Positions 15,749 to 23,464 are shown, counted from the first letter of the stretch. The stretch is DNA of 64,000 bases from JAEYKI01 sp036679405 (GCA_036679405.1 JAVBVZ010000015.1:124001-188000), one strand, 5' to 3'. Notes: a model not told the origin generated them from the sequence alone. Numbers and translations: made by a program.

Positions 15749-17005
15749 TCAGGTCAGTTTCCATTTCAGCTTGCCTTTTTCGGCACGGACATCCTTTAAG
15801 ATCTTGGTATACGGCTTATTATATGTGCAACATCCGACATTTTGCTGCCTGATCAACAGTTCAACGCAATTGTCGCATGCTGTACACCATTTGATCTCTT
15901 CTTCTTTGTCCGCCATGTACTTTGCGGGCAGTTTAGGATCGGCCAGAGACTGGCGGCCCAGAGAGATCATATCGGCATAACCGTGTTCAATGTTGTAATT
16001 GCCCCAGTGGAACATGGAGTTCCAGTCGGGCTGTACGGCCTGCAGATTATTCTTGCCCTTGTTCAGGACAGAATATGCTCCGCCCATCACAACCGTATCC
16101 GGATTCTTCATGTTCTCTTTAATTGTTTTCGCCATGGTGAAATGCAGATAAACATCATCCGGCTTTGCCTTGTCGGGCATATGCAGAGCCATGGTAATAG
16201 AAGGTGCGCCGGTGGACTCCAAAATAAAGTTTGCGCCGCGCTCCTCCAGACCTTTTACAAGATCAATGGACTCTGTCAAGTCCATAATTGCGGTATCCGG
16301 GCCAGCTGAACCCTGTCCGCCCGGGAAACCTTCCCACATGGACACTTTGGAACCGACAATAAAGCTCGGATCGTTTACCACTTTGCGGACCTTTTCGGTC
16401 ATGTCAAAAGCAAACCGGCTCCTGTTTTCCCAGGGACCGCCGTATTTCCAGTTGCGGTCATTATAGGGACGCAGGATCTGTGAACCGAAATAGCCGTGGC
16501 AGAATTTAAGGTCAACGCCGTCTGCGCCCAGATCATAAAGAACCTTAGAGGCATTCACAAACTGTTCGATCGTTTCATCCACATATTCCGCGTCGATCAC
16601 ATCGCCGCCAAAACCATGCAAAGGCTTTACGCATACGCGTTTCTGGCCGCCACCGCCGGATATTTCGCCCGAGTGGTTAAGCTGGACGATCAGCAGCGGA
16701 TCGGGATTGATGGCCTTCATGTCTTTAATGAACTTTGCCCATTCCTTAATGTTGTCTTTATTGTCAGGCTGCAGACTGATCTGCATATCTCTTGCACGGC
16801 TGTCATACTGCATGGTAATGGATTCAAAGACAATTACGCCCGCGTCGCCTTCAAACAGGTTACGGTAACGCTCAAGTGACCTTTCCGAAAAACCGCCCGA
16901 CGGACTTGCGTCGCAACATTCCATAGCATTGATACAAAATCTGTTTTTTGCGGTCTTTGTACCGACTTTAATCGGCTGACCCAAAGCTGTATCTTTGTTA
17001 CTCAA
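15749..17005 (-). CDS. NADH:flavin oxidoreductase, Old Yellow Enzyme family with 4Fe-4S motif
   Basis: 418 aa from the TTG at 17005, chosen because AGGAGG lies 8 bases upstream. FMN-binding TIM barrel: KNRFCINAME at the N-terminus, QLNHSGEISG, CHGYFGSQILRPYNDR (active-site region) and the GGPWENRSRF motif. Near the C-terminus C-x2-C-x2-C plus a later GCC gives the 4Fe-4S site of the 2-enoate/2,4-dienoyl-CoA reductase branch. The C-terminal FAD/NAD domains of that branch are absent, so a separate electron donor is needed. Divergent from the PAS-LuxR regulator and separated from it by operator-like palindromes. Confidence 0.86.
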   Translation of the reverse strand: MSNKDTALGQPIKVGTKTAKNRFCINAMECCDASPSGGFSERSLERYRNLFEGDAGVIVFESITMQYDSRARDMQISLQPDNKDNIKEWAKFIKDMKAINPDPLLIVQLNHSGEISGGGGQKRVCVKPLHGFGGDVIDAEYVDETIEQFVNASKVLYDLGADGVDLKFCHGYFGSQILRPYNDRNWKYGGPWENRSRFAFDMTEKVRKVVNDPSFIVGSKVSMWEGFPGGQGSAGPDTAIMDLTESIDLVKGLEERGANFILESTGAPSITMALHMPDKAKPDDVYLHFTMAKTIKENMKNPDTVVMGGAYSVLNKGKNNLQAVQPDWNSMFHWGNYNIEHGYADMISLGRQSLADPKLPAKYMADKEEEIKWCTACDNCVELLIRQQNVGCCTYNKPYTKILKDVRAEKGKLKWKLT

Positions 17006-17063
17006 ATTATTTTCCTCCTTTTTTTGTTTGGTAAATTGAATTGAAAGTATGCTCTTATATTCT

Positions 17064-17091
17064 ATTATACTTTTTGTCCCGCCATATACAA
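17064..17091 (-). promoter_or_regulatory. Probable promoter of the flavin oxidoreductase gene
   Basis: Minus strand: TTGTAT (17091-17086), 16-base spacer, TATAAT (17069-17064). The weak -35 fits a promoter needing an activator. Confidence 0.6.
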
Positions 17092-17111
17092 TACCAACAA
17101 AACACATGGTT

Positions 17112-17134
17112 ATTACCAGGATTTCGCTAGTAAT
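17112..17134. promoter_or_regulatory. Shared operator, copy 1 (LuxR/OYE intergenic)
   Basis: Inverted repeat ATTACCAG (17112-17119), spacer GATTTCG, CTAGTAAT (17127-17134); arms match at 7 of 8 positions. The same two arms with the same 7-base spacing recur in inverse orientation at 25035-25057. The site is upstream of both divergent promoters, about 20 bases beyond the -35 of the flavin oxidoreductase gene. Likely target of the adjacent PAS-LuxR protein. Confidence 0.75.
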
Positions 17135-17191
17135 ATTTTATACTAGCCTTTATCTTAGTAAATTCGTTGTTTTCATTTTTATAAAAGGATA

Positions 17192-17220
17192 TTTACACAT
17201 ACCAATATCCCTAGTATAAT
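17192..17220 (+). promoter_or_regulatory. Promoter of the PAS-LuxR gene
   Basis: TTTACA (17192-17197), 17-base spacer, TATAAT (17215-17220); 36 bases before the start codon. Confidence 0.83.
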
Positions 17221-17234
17221 GATTGATATACTAG
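17211..17234. promoter_or_regulatory. Palindrome over the luxR -10 element
   Basis: Perfect 8-bp arms CTAGTATA (17211-17218) and TATACTAG (17227-17234) with an 8-base spacer. It covers the -10 and start site of the regulator promoter, as expected for autorepression. It shares the CTAGTA core with the operator at 17112-17134 but has different spacing. Confidence 0.65.
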
Positions 17235-17256
17235 TTGTCAGAGAACGGAGGCGCGT

Positions 17257-18147
17257 ATGAACGAAACAGGCTTCGGGTGGATCTTTTCCCCAAACGCCAC
17301 AAAAAAGATCGTAGTCGAAAACCGGGACGAATTTTTTGACAGTTCCAGCTTTTTTCATACTCTGTTGGAATTCATCCAGGACGGCGTCAGCGTGCTGGAC
17401 ACAAATTTAAATGTGTTGTACGTCAACACCACCATCTCCAGCCTTTACCTGCAGGACGGAAATGCGGAAAGTGCCCTCAACCGTAAATGCTACAGCATTT
17501 ACCACCAGCGTTCCACCCCCTGTGAAAACTGCCCGACCCTGCAGACGCTTCAGGACAAACAGCCGCATATGAGCGTAGTGAGCTACAACCGCAAAGACCA
17601 TAAGACCGGTTGGCACGAGCTTTTCTCCATTCCCGTATTCAATCAGAAAGACGAGATCGTTTTAATCATTGAATACATCCGCGACATTACCTTCCAAAAA
17701 TTCATACGCAATAACTTAGCGGAGATCGAACAGCGCTTCAAGGCGCTGGAAAAGCAAAATGAAATGCTCATCCAAATCTTAAACCAGCGTGAAAGGTCCC
17801 AAAACGATCTGGAAGACACCATTGCCACCAACGTGGAAAAGTTCATCAAGCCTTCTTTAAATTATTTAAAAAAGACAGCGGGTGTCAAAGACATAGACCT
17901 GGTCAACGGTATTATAGACGAAATTGTCTATCCCATCACAAAAAAAAGGCCGCCTTCCATTGCAAGGCTCACGCCGAGAGAGCTTCAGGTTGCCACGTTT
18001 ATTAAGGAAGGCTACCAGTCGAAAGAAATTGCAGACCGCCTGTTTGTCACCCAAAAAGCCGTGGACTACCACCGGCTCAATATCCGCAAGAAGCTTGGGC
18101 TTGCCCGCTCTGCAAACTTGCGTACCTATCTGGAAACGCACCTGTAA
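17257..18147 (+). CDS. PAS-LuxR family transcriptional regulator
   Basis: 296 aa. PAS-like sensor domain about residues 30-145, including a Cys cluster CYSIYHQRSTPCENCP (about 75-90) that could hold a metal or redox-active thiols. Then a coiled-coil linker (about 150-190) and a LuxR/NarL-type HTH (about 225-296; LTPRELQVATFIKEGYQSKEIA). No receiver domain, so it is a one-component sensor. GGAGGC precedes the ATG. Gene position and the operators on either side suggest it controls the flavin oxidoreductase and the RuBisCO-like operon. The ligand is unknown. Confidence 0.88.
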   Translation: MNETGFGWIFSPNATKKIVVENRDEFFDSSSFFHTLLEFIQDGVSVLDTNLNVLYVNTTISSLYLQDGNAESALNRKCYSIYHQRSTPCENCPTLQTLQDKQPHMSVVSYNRKDHKTGWHELFSIPVFNQKDEIVLIIEYIRDITFQKFIRNNLAEIEQRFKALEKQNEMLIQILNQRERSQNDLEDTIATNVEKFIKPSLNYLKKTAGVKDIDLVNGIIDEIVYPITKKRPPSIARLTPRELQVATFIKEGYQSKEIADRLFVTQKAVDYHRLNIRKKLGLARSANLRTYLETHL

Positions 18148-18175
18148 ACGCGCCTTTATGTTTCTTTTTGGTTTT

Positions 18176-18210
18176 AAAATACCGGCAGCCACGGCTGCCG
18201 GTATTTTTTT
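18176..18210. terminator. Bidirectional intrinsic terminator
   Basis: Perfect 15-bp stem AAAATACCGGCAGCC (18176-18190), AC, GGCTGCCGGTATTTT (18193-18207), then T's. Ends both the luxR gene and the minus-strand RuBisCO-like gene set. Confidence 0.93.
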
Positions 18211-18220
18211 CCGTAAAACA

Positions 18221-18934
18221 TTACCGGATCTCTCCGTCCGCAAAAACGGGAACCTTCCTGAAAATATCTTCCCTAAGGCAGTACTCAATATCTTTTTGTG
18301 CACAAAGGGCCACGAGCGTCCGGTATGGCCGCGAATCCGCAATCAGCGCCCGCAGATTGTTTTTACTGTTCTCATAAAGCCAACAGGCCGTACGGCCAAG
18401 ATCATCCAGGCCGGCCTTTGAACCCTTAAGAACACGGCTGACAATCGCACCTGCTGCGGCGATGTCATCCACCGAAAACGCAAGGCGCGTACCCGCGCAG
18501 ATAATTGCAATGTCCCGCCCGCTTGCCACGGCTTTTTCCGCTACGGCCCCCGCATTGTTCAGGCATCCAAGATATACGGCCCGGGCAGCCGCCGCTTTTT
18601 TGATCGCATGCGTCCCGTTAGTGGTGCACATTACCAGCGTCCGGCCCGCCACCGCCTCCCGCCCGTATTCCAGCGGGGAATTTCCGTAGTCAAATCCGGG
18701 GATCTTTACGCCGTCCCTTTCTCCTCCAAGCAAAACTTCTTCGGTTTTTGAAAGCGCTTTTGCTTTTTGAAAAGCCGTTTCTTTTTTTTCTACCGGCAGT
18801 ATCCTTCTGCATCCATTTTCAAGCGCGGATGTGATGGTGGACGTCGCCCGCAAAACGTCGATCACGATCGCCGTTTTGCCGCCCAGCTCCTTTTCATCTG
18901 CATGCGCATATGTCGGATATATTGTTATCTGCAT
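18221..18934 (-). CDS. 2-phosphosulfolactate phosphatase family protein (ComB-like)
   Basis: 237 aa. ComB fold motifs: VIDVLRATSTI (about residues 24-34), GFDYGNSP (about 82-89), CTTNGT (about 102-107) and a C-terminal DSRPYRTLV segment. Known reaction of the family: hydrolysis of 2-phospho-3-sulfolactate to 3-sulfolactate. No ComA or other sulfolactate gene is present here, and it lies 20 bases after the triosephosphate-isomerase-like gene, so it may dephosphorylate a different phospho-acid of the local pathway. Last gene of the set. Confidence 0.83.
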   Translation of the reverse strand: MQITIYPTYAHADEKELGGKTAIVIDVLRATSTITSALENGCRRILPVEKKETAFQKAKALSKTEEVLLGGERDGVKIPGFDYGNSPLEYGREAVAGRTLVMCTTNGTHAIKKAAAARAVYLGCLNNAGAVAEKAVASGRDIAIICAGTRLAFSVDDIAAAGAIVSRVLKGSKAGLDDLGRTACWLYENSKNNLRALIADSRPYRTLVALCAQKDIEYCLREDIFRKVPVFADGEIR

Positions 18935-18954
18935 GAGCGCATCTCCCGGGGTTT

Positions 18955-19740
18955 TTACAGTTTTCCTTTATTGTGCGATACAATCGCCTTTCGGATCAAC
19001 TGATTGAAGTTATCGGCATCCCAGGCGCTCCGCCCCACAAACAGTCCGTCAATATGCGGGCAGGCGGAAAGCTCTTCGCAGTTTTCCATATTCACGCTGC
19101 CCCCGTACAAAACCGGGATCTCAAGCGATTTTTCTCCAAACAGTTCCCGAAGAACTTTTTTGATCACAGCATGCTTTTCGTCCGCATATGCCGCGCTTGC
19201 GGGCACCCCGTTCACGCCGATCGCCCAAACAGGTTCATAGGCAATCCACAGCCGCTTAAGCATATCGGGCGTTACGTCCGCAAGCCCGATCTTGAGCTGC
19301 GTTGAAAGAACCTCGTCGCTCAGGCACAGCTCTTTTTGCTCTCCCGTCTCGCCTACGCACAAAAGCGCGGTGAACCCGTGGCGCAAAGCGGACAAGACTT
19401 TCGGACGTTCCTGCTCATCTGTTTCACCCATCACATGCCGCCGCTCGGAATGACCTATTTCCACAATATCCACCCCGATCTCACGCAGCATGAGCGGAGA
19501 TATTTCGCCGGTGAACTGCCCTTCTTCTTCCGGATGCATATTTTGCGCGCCAATCATGACCTGTTCGCTGGTGACCGTCTGCTTGGCCCGGTCCAGAGCC
19601 GTATAAGACGGCACAATGAATATTGTTGCTTTTTTGCGGTCAATGTCCGCCGTCAGTTCGGCCAGGCGCGCAAGAAACTGCTGCGTCTGCGATATGGTTT
19701 TATACATCTTCAGATTAGAGCCTAAATACACTTTATCCAT
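18955..19740 (-). CDS. Triosephosphate-isomerase family enzyme, possibly L-erythrulose-1-phosphate isomerase
   Basis: 261 aa TIM barrel with the full catalytic set: Lys in GSNLKMYK (about residue 11), His in IGHSERR and Glu in AYEPVWAIG; phosphate loop LYGGSVN. It is divergent from housekeeping TpiA (GSNLKMYK rather than GNWKMN). Known: TpiA-like LerI/EryH proteins paired with RpiB-like DerI/EryI convert L-erythrulose 1-phosphate to D-erythrose 4-phosphate. The start overlaps the stop of the RpiB-like gene in TAATG, so the pairing is tight. The substrate is inference; glyceraldehyde phosphate isomerisation remains possible. Confidence 0.85.
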   Translation of the reverse strand: MDKVYLGSNLKMYKTISQTQQFLARLAELTADIDRKKATIFIVPSYTALDRAKQTVTSEQVMIGAQNMHPEEEGQFTGEISPLMLREIGVDIVEIGHSERRHVMGETDEQERPKVLSALRHGFTALLCVGETGEQKELCLSDEVLSTQLKIGLADVTPDMLKRLWIAYEPVWAIGVNGVPASAAYADEKHAVIKKVLRELFGEKSLEIPVLYGGSVNMENCEELSACPHIDGLFVGRSAWDADNFNQLIRKAIVSHNKGKL

Positions 19741-20204
19741 TATTTAAAGTTATCCTTTTCTATATCTTTTATGGCGTTTACTTTGGGCGTGGACGGTCCG
19801 TCCTTGAAATTCAAGGCAAGCCATTCTTTGGTAATTTTTTTTGCAAGCTCGGCCCCGATCACCCGTTCTCCCATGCACAAAACGTTTGCGTCGTTTGAAA
19901 GCTTGGCGCGTTCAGCGGAAAAATTGTCGTGGCAAACCGCCGCACGGATCCCTTTGCATTTATTGGCCGTCATGGCCATGCCGATGCCCGTTCCGCAGAT
20001 CAGGATACCTTCTTTTTCAAAGTTGCTGTCCGCAAGGGCATTGCACACTTTTTGGGCAATCAGCGGATATACGGTCGGATCTTCGGTTGTAAAACATCCA
20101 ACGTCCTCCACTTCATGCCCAAGCGATTCCACATAATTTTTGATGGTCTCCTTTAAGGAAACCGCCGCGTTGTCACAGCCGATCACAATTGTCTTTTTAT
20201 CCAT
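19740..20204 (-). CDS. RpiB/LacAB-family sugar-phosphate isomerase, possibly D-erythrulose-4-phosphate isomerase
   Basis: 154 aa RpiB fold: IGCDNAAVSLK at the N-terminus, GVxDVGCFT-like DVGCFTTEDPTVYPL, and CGTGIGMAMTANK (about residues 72-84). Known activities of the family include ribose 5-phosphate, allose, galactose and tetrulose phosphate isomerisation. Translational coupling to the TIM-like gene suggests the tetrulose branch (DerI/EryI). An AGAGAGGATGG segment provides the ribosome site. A strong hairpin lies upstream, so this gene may be read through from the operon or started separately. Confidence 0.85.
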   Translation of the reverse strand: MDKKTIVIGCDNAAVSLKETIKNYVESLGHEVEDVGCFTTEDPTVYPLIAQKVCNALADSNFEKEGILICGTGIGMAMTANKCKGIRAAVCHDNFSAERAKLSNDANVLCMGERVIGAELAKKITKEWLALNFKDGPSTPKVNAIKDIEKDNFK

Positions 20205-20244
20205 ATTCCATCCTCTCTAAATTAATTTTTTATTTGCCAATAAT

Positions 20245-20280
20245 AAAGCAGCACCCGCAGTCTGTACGGGTGCTGCGCTT
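20245..20280 (-). terminator. Hairpin between the Tm-1-like and rpiB-like genes
   Basis: Minus strand: perfect 10-bp stem GCAGCACCCG (20276-20267), 9-base loop, CGGGTGCTGC (20257-20248), then TTTATTATT. It could terminate or attenuate transcription so that the last three genes are expressed less than the first four. Confidence 0.72.
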
Positions 20281-20284
20281 TGTT

Positions 20285-21670
20285 TTATTTTAGCACTTTC
20301 GGTACGTCCCTGTACAATCCTTTTACCCATTTTCCGTCCAGCATATCGCTCATCACTTTATAGCAAAGGTCGGAAAATTCTTTGTCCAGGATATGCATAT
20401 CGCACACCATATAGTCAAGATTGTCGTTGTCTTTCGTCAGTTTTTCATCCATCAGCCGCCGCATAAGCGTCGCCCGGCGCGACCACCGGGGTTCTTCTTC
20501 ATCCGGTTCCCATACCGGCCCGCAACCGTTTCCTTCGGACCATCCGCGCGCACGGGTAGCCAATTCTGCGCTCTGATCGTAAGCCGACCATCCCTGCATA
20601 GGCAATATGAACATAGTAGGCCCATTGGTCTTATTCAGCCGCTCGGAAATATAATCGCACAGTTCTGCAATCTCATCCAACGTAGGAACCATGATGGTTA
20701 CGCCTGCATTATGGATATAAGGCGCACAGGTATCATGATAGCCCTTGCGTTTTCCCGTCTTGAAGTCATCCAAATATTTCTGGGGCACAGACTCAATTGC
20801 ACCGCAGGCGCTCTGGTCAATGCCGCCCGGGCAGACGATTTGCGGAATCCCCACTTCGCTGGCCGCGGTCAGCCGTTCACCGGTCCACGTTTTAGGCATC
20901 CCGTACGGGCTATTATACATAGTGTTTGTCAGCTCACCAATCGTAAGATCAATCACCGCTTTGATCTGTCCCGACCGGATCAGATCTTCCATGGTGGCGC
21001 CTGCGGAACCAACCTGATGGATAGTAATGGAATCCCAGCCGCGTGCGTCCATGTCTTTTGCAATTGCATTGACCGGCGGAGTGGTCGTTCCATACGCCGT
21101 AAGCGCAATCAGCGGCCGCGCGCCACGGGTCGCTTCTTCGCCCACCTTGGCCATAGCGACGATCCCGGCGGCCGCATTGGCCACCATTTTACGCGTCACA
21201 ACATTGATGCCCATCTCTGCGGTAGGATTCATAATATAAATATCTTTGTTGCCGATCCACATGGAAACGTCGCTTGACGCCATATCAGTCATCATGATCT
21301 TGGGCACGCCGAAAGGCAGCGCACGCATGGCGTAGCACACAGTGGTAGTACCGATGGAACCGGCCCAGGAAATGATCCCGTCCACTTTTCCTTCTTCATA
21401 GAGCTGCACGATTTTCGCGGCGCCCGCATTTCCCACCATTTCAATGGCCTCCGAACGCGGAGAAGCAAAAACTTCTTTTTTAACGGTTCCATTGGATGCT
21501 AAAACCTCATCCAAACTTATATCGGCCCAATCCACGTCCTTTCCGAGACTCATATTCATAATTACAGGATTTCCGCCGTAATAAGCAATCTCCTCTGCAA
21601 TGAACTTAATCTCGTTTCCCTTGGTATCCAGCATACCGACTATAACAATGTTCGGTTTCCCACTCTTCAT
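20285..21670 (-). CDS. Tm-1-like ATP-binding domain protein (UPF0261)
   Basis: 461 aa. Similar to the N-terminal half of plant Tm-1: IVGMLDTKGNEIKF (about residues 10-23), GSIGTTT (about 105-111), TAYGTTTPPV (about 195-204) and PGGIDQSACG (about 275-284) are the conserved glycine-rich segments. Known: Tm-1 binds ATP; bacterial homologues have no settled reaction. The partner domain is encoded by the next gene upstream in the operon (21709-22536). In this setting a kinase or other ATP-dependent step on the pathway substrate is a reasonable guess only. Confidence 0.85.
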   Translation of the reverse strand: MKSGKPNIVIVGMLDTKGNEIKFIAEEIAYYGGNPVIMNMSLGKDVDWADISLDEVLASNGTVKKEVFASPRSEAIEMVGNAGAAKIVQLYEEGKVDGIISWAGSIGTTTVCYAMRALPFGVPKIMMTDMASSDVSMWIGNKDIYIMNPTAEMGINVVTRKMVANAAAGIVAMAKVGEEATRGARPLIALTAYGTTTPPVNAIAKDMDARGWDSITIHQVGSAGATMEDLIRSGQIKAVIDLTIGELTNTMYNSPYGMPKTWTGERLTAASEVGIPQIVCPGGIDQSACGAIESVPQKYLDDFKTGKRKGYHDTCAPYIHNAGVTIMVPTLDEIAELCDYISERLNKTNGPTMFILPMQGWSAYDQSAELATRARGWSEGNGCGPVWEPDEEEPRWSRRATLMRRLMDEKLTKDNDNLDYMVCDMHILDKEFSDLCYKVMSDMLDGKWVKGLYRDVPKVLK

Positions 21671-21708
21671 TTCTTGATCGTCCTCCTTCCGGCCGGCCGC
21701 TTTGCGGC

Positions 21709-22536
21709 CTACCTCCTATATGCTTTATAGCTTTTGGTCGCTTCTAAAACCGCAACTTCTATGGGCAGCCGTTCGGCCGCGCTTCCGCCTACGAAACCGT
21801 GCGCGGACGTATTTTGGAATACATACGCGGCATCATCGGGCGTGGTGATAGGGCCGCCGTGCGAAAACAAAATAACGTCAGGATTCACCTTGGTTGCCGC
21901 ATCAAAGATTTTCTGCGTCATCTGGCAGGCTTCTTCCAGCGTCAGTTTGGTCACCGCGCCGATTTTCCCGCCTGCGGTTGTCCCCACATGTCCTGCAATC
22001 ACATCCGCGCCTGCTTCAGCAAACACCGTGGCCTCTTCGGTAGAATAGGCATATGTAAAGGTAAACATTCCCATTTCATGTGCTTCTTTTACAAAATCCA
22101 CTTCCCTGGAAAAGCCCATTCCTATTTTTTCGATCTGCTCGTTGAACGGCGGATCATACAATTTTGCCATCATGGGATTGATGCCGGATATGCCCATATC
22201 CCACAATTTTTTCAAATGTTCTTTATGGGGCAGCAGCGGATTGTGGCCGCCGGACAGGGATATGACCGGCGCATCCGAAACGTTCGCCAGTATCTCGGGG
22301 GCCAGGTCAAAAATGATCTGGTTACAGTCACAATACGGCAAAAATGCCGCGAGAGAACCGCATCCTTTCATCCTCCACCAACTGGTTGGGGACACACATA
22401 TCAAATCAGAACCGCCTTCCTCCTGCAGTTTGGCTGTCAGTCCGCAGCCGCAGTTGGGCATAAACAAAGGTCTCCCCGTCTTGATTTCCGCCCAAAGCCG
22501 CTCATTAACTTCTTTTGCTGTATAACGCTTTGCCAT
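21709..22536 (-). CDS. Phosphoenolpyruvate hydrolase-like TIM-barrel protein (Tm-1 C-terminal type)
   Basis: 275 aa, corresponding to the C-terminal TIM-barrel half of Tm-1 and to proteins named PEP hydrolase family. Seen: GRPLFMPNCGCGLTAK near the N-terminus, ISLSGGHNPLLPH, VIAGHVGTT and a SHGGPITTPDD phosphate-type loop. Start chosen at ATG 22536, which has AAAGGAGT 7 bases upstream; an earlier in-frame ATG lies inside that ribosome site. Immediately precedes the Tm-1-like ATP-binding gene, so the two halves probably form one complex. The reaction is unknown. Confidence 0.82.
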   Translation of the reverse strand: MAKRYTAKEVNERLWAEIKTGRPLFMPNCGCGLTAKLQEEGGSDLICVSPTSWWRMKGCGSLAAFLPYCDCNQIIFDLAPEILANVSDAPVISLSGGHNPLLPHKEHLKKLWDMGISGINPMMAKLYDPPFNEQIEKIGMGFSREVDFVKEAHEMGMFTFTYAYSTEEATVFAEAGADVIAGHVGTTAGGKIGAVTKLTLEEACQMTQKIFDAATKVNPDVILFSHGGPITTPDDAAYVFQNTSAHGFVGGSAAERLPIEVAVLEATKSYKAYRR

Positions 22537-22590
22537 TTTTTTGACTCCTTTCATACGCTTTCGTATTTCAAAAATTCCCCGGCCCGCATC

Positions 22591-23460
22591 TTACAGCAGA
22601 CCGTATTTTTCCATGAAAGCCGACGCATTGCCCGATGCAATGGTCGGAATATCCAGCTCATTGACCAGCGTTTCACCCTCGTCACACCGCTCCAAAAGAT
22701 CTATGGTCTGCTGCTGTCCGTAGAACGGATAATCCGAGCCGAAAAGCAGCCTTGCAACGCCGCCCGTCCAAATTTTTACACGCTGTATCATTTCCTGCAA
22801 AGCGATATATTCATATCCTTCCAGCTTTGAGAAATTCGCGCTGATGTCCGCGTACACATTTTTGTGCTTGCGCAGCAAAAGCGCAACTTCATCATACATA
22901 CCGCGCCCTGCATGCCCTAAAACAATGGGCATATCGGGGAACAGGCAGGCTACGTCGTCAATATAGGAAACATTTGAATATTTATCCATCAAGGGGCGTA
23001 TTCCGATCCCCCCTGTGTGGTAAAGCACCGGCAGGCGCCGCTCCTGCAACACCTCGTACACCGGGTAAAGCTTTGGATCATTCGGATAAAAGGCCTGCAT
23101 ATTCTGATGGAGCTTAAGTCCTTTAAAACCGTAGCTGTCAATGTAGCGGACCAATGCATCCGCAGACTGCTTTCCTCCAAAGGGGTCTACCGTGCAAAAG
23201 CCGACCAGCTTCCCGTCCGAACGGGCAACCTCCTTTGCGACATGCTCATTTGCAGCGGCAAGATCTTCATTGGTCTCGCCCGGCTCCCGGCCCAACGCAG
23301 ATACCACCGAAAGCTCCACGCCCGCTTCATCCATTGAAGAGAGCAGCCCCTCGGCCGAAAGTGTCAGCGCCCTGTCCATGCCCCGTGCAGCAAAATATTC
23401 CTTCAGTACATCCGTCGTCCTGTCCTCCGGCCAAAGATGTGTGTGGATATCGATCCTCAT
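22591..23460 (-). CDS. Amidohydrolase-2 family metal-dependent hydrolase or decarboxylase
   Basis: 289 aa TIM barrel with the family metal ligands: HTH in RIDIHTHLWPE (residues 6-8), His in LYHTGG, His in VLGHAGRG and Asp in LFGSDYPF (about 240). The family includes lactonases, amidohydrolases and non-oxidative decarboxylases. It sits 4 bases after the RuBisCO-like stop, so the two are certainly co-transcribed. A lactone or keto-acid hydrolysis step would suit a sugar-acid pathway; this is inference. Confidence 0.85.
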   Translation of the reverse strand: MRIDIHTHLWPEDRTTDVLKEYFAARGMDRALTLSAEGLLSSMDEAGVELSVVSALGREPGETNEDLAAANEHVAKEVARSDGKLVGFCTVDPFGGKQSADALVRYIDSYGFKGLKLHQNMQAFYPNDPKLYPVYEVLQERRLPVLYHTGGIGIRPLMDKYSNVSYIDDVACLFPDMPIVLGHAGRGMYDEVALLLRKHKNVYADISANFSKLEGYEYIALQEMIQRVKIWTGGVARLLFGSDYPFYGQQQTIDLLERCDEGETLVNELDIPTIASGNASAFMEKYGLL

Positions 23461-23464
23461 TTCT

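Noticed and set aside
17127..17146. A separate 20-bp palindrome CTAGTA-N8-TACTAG
   Set aside because: Real in the sequence, but its left half is the right arm of the 23-bp operator that recurs at 25035; the recurring form was preferred as the functional unit.
21799..22830. Long plus-strand open frame of 343 codons opposite the PEP-hydrolase-like gene
   Set aside because: Lies antisense to two well-supported genes (21709-22536 and the end of 22591-23460), has no ribosome site and low-complexity composition typical of an antisense shadow.
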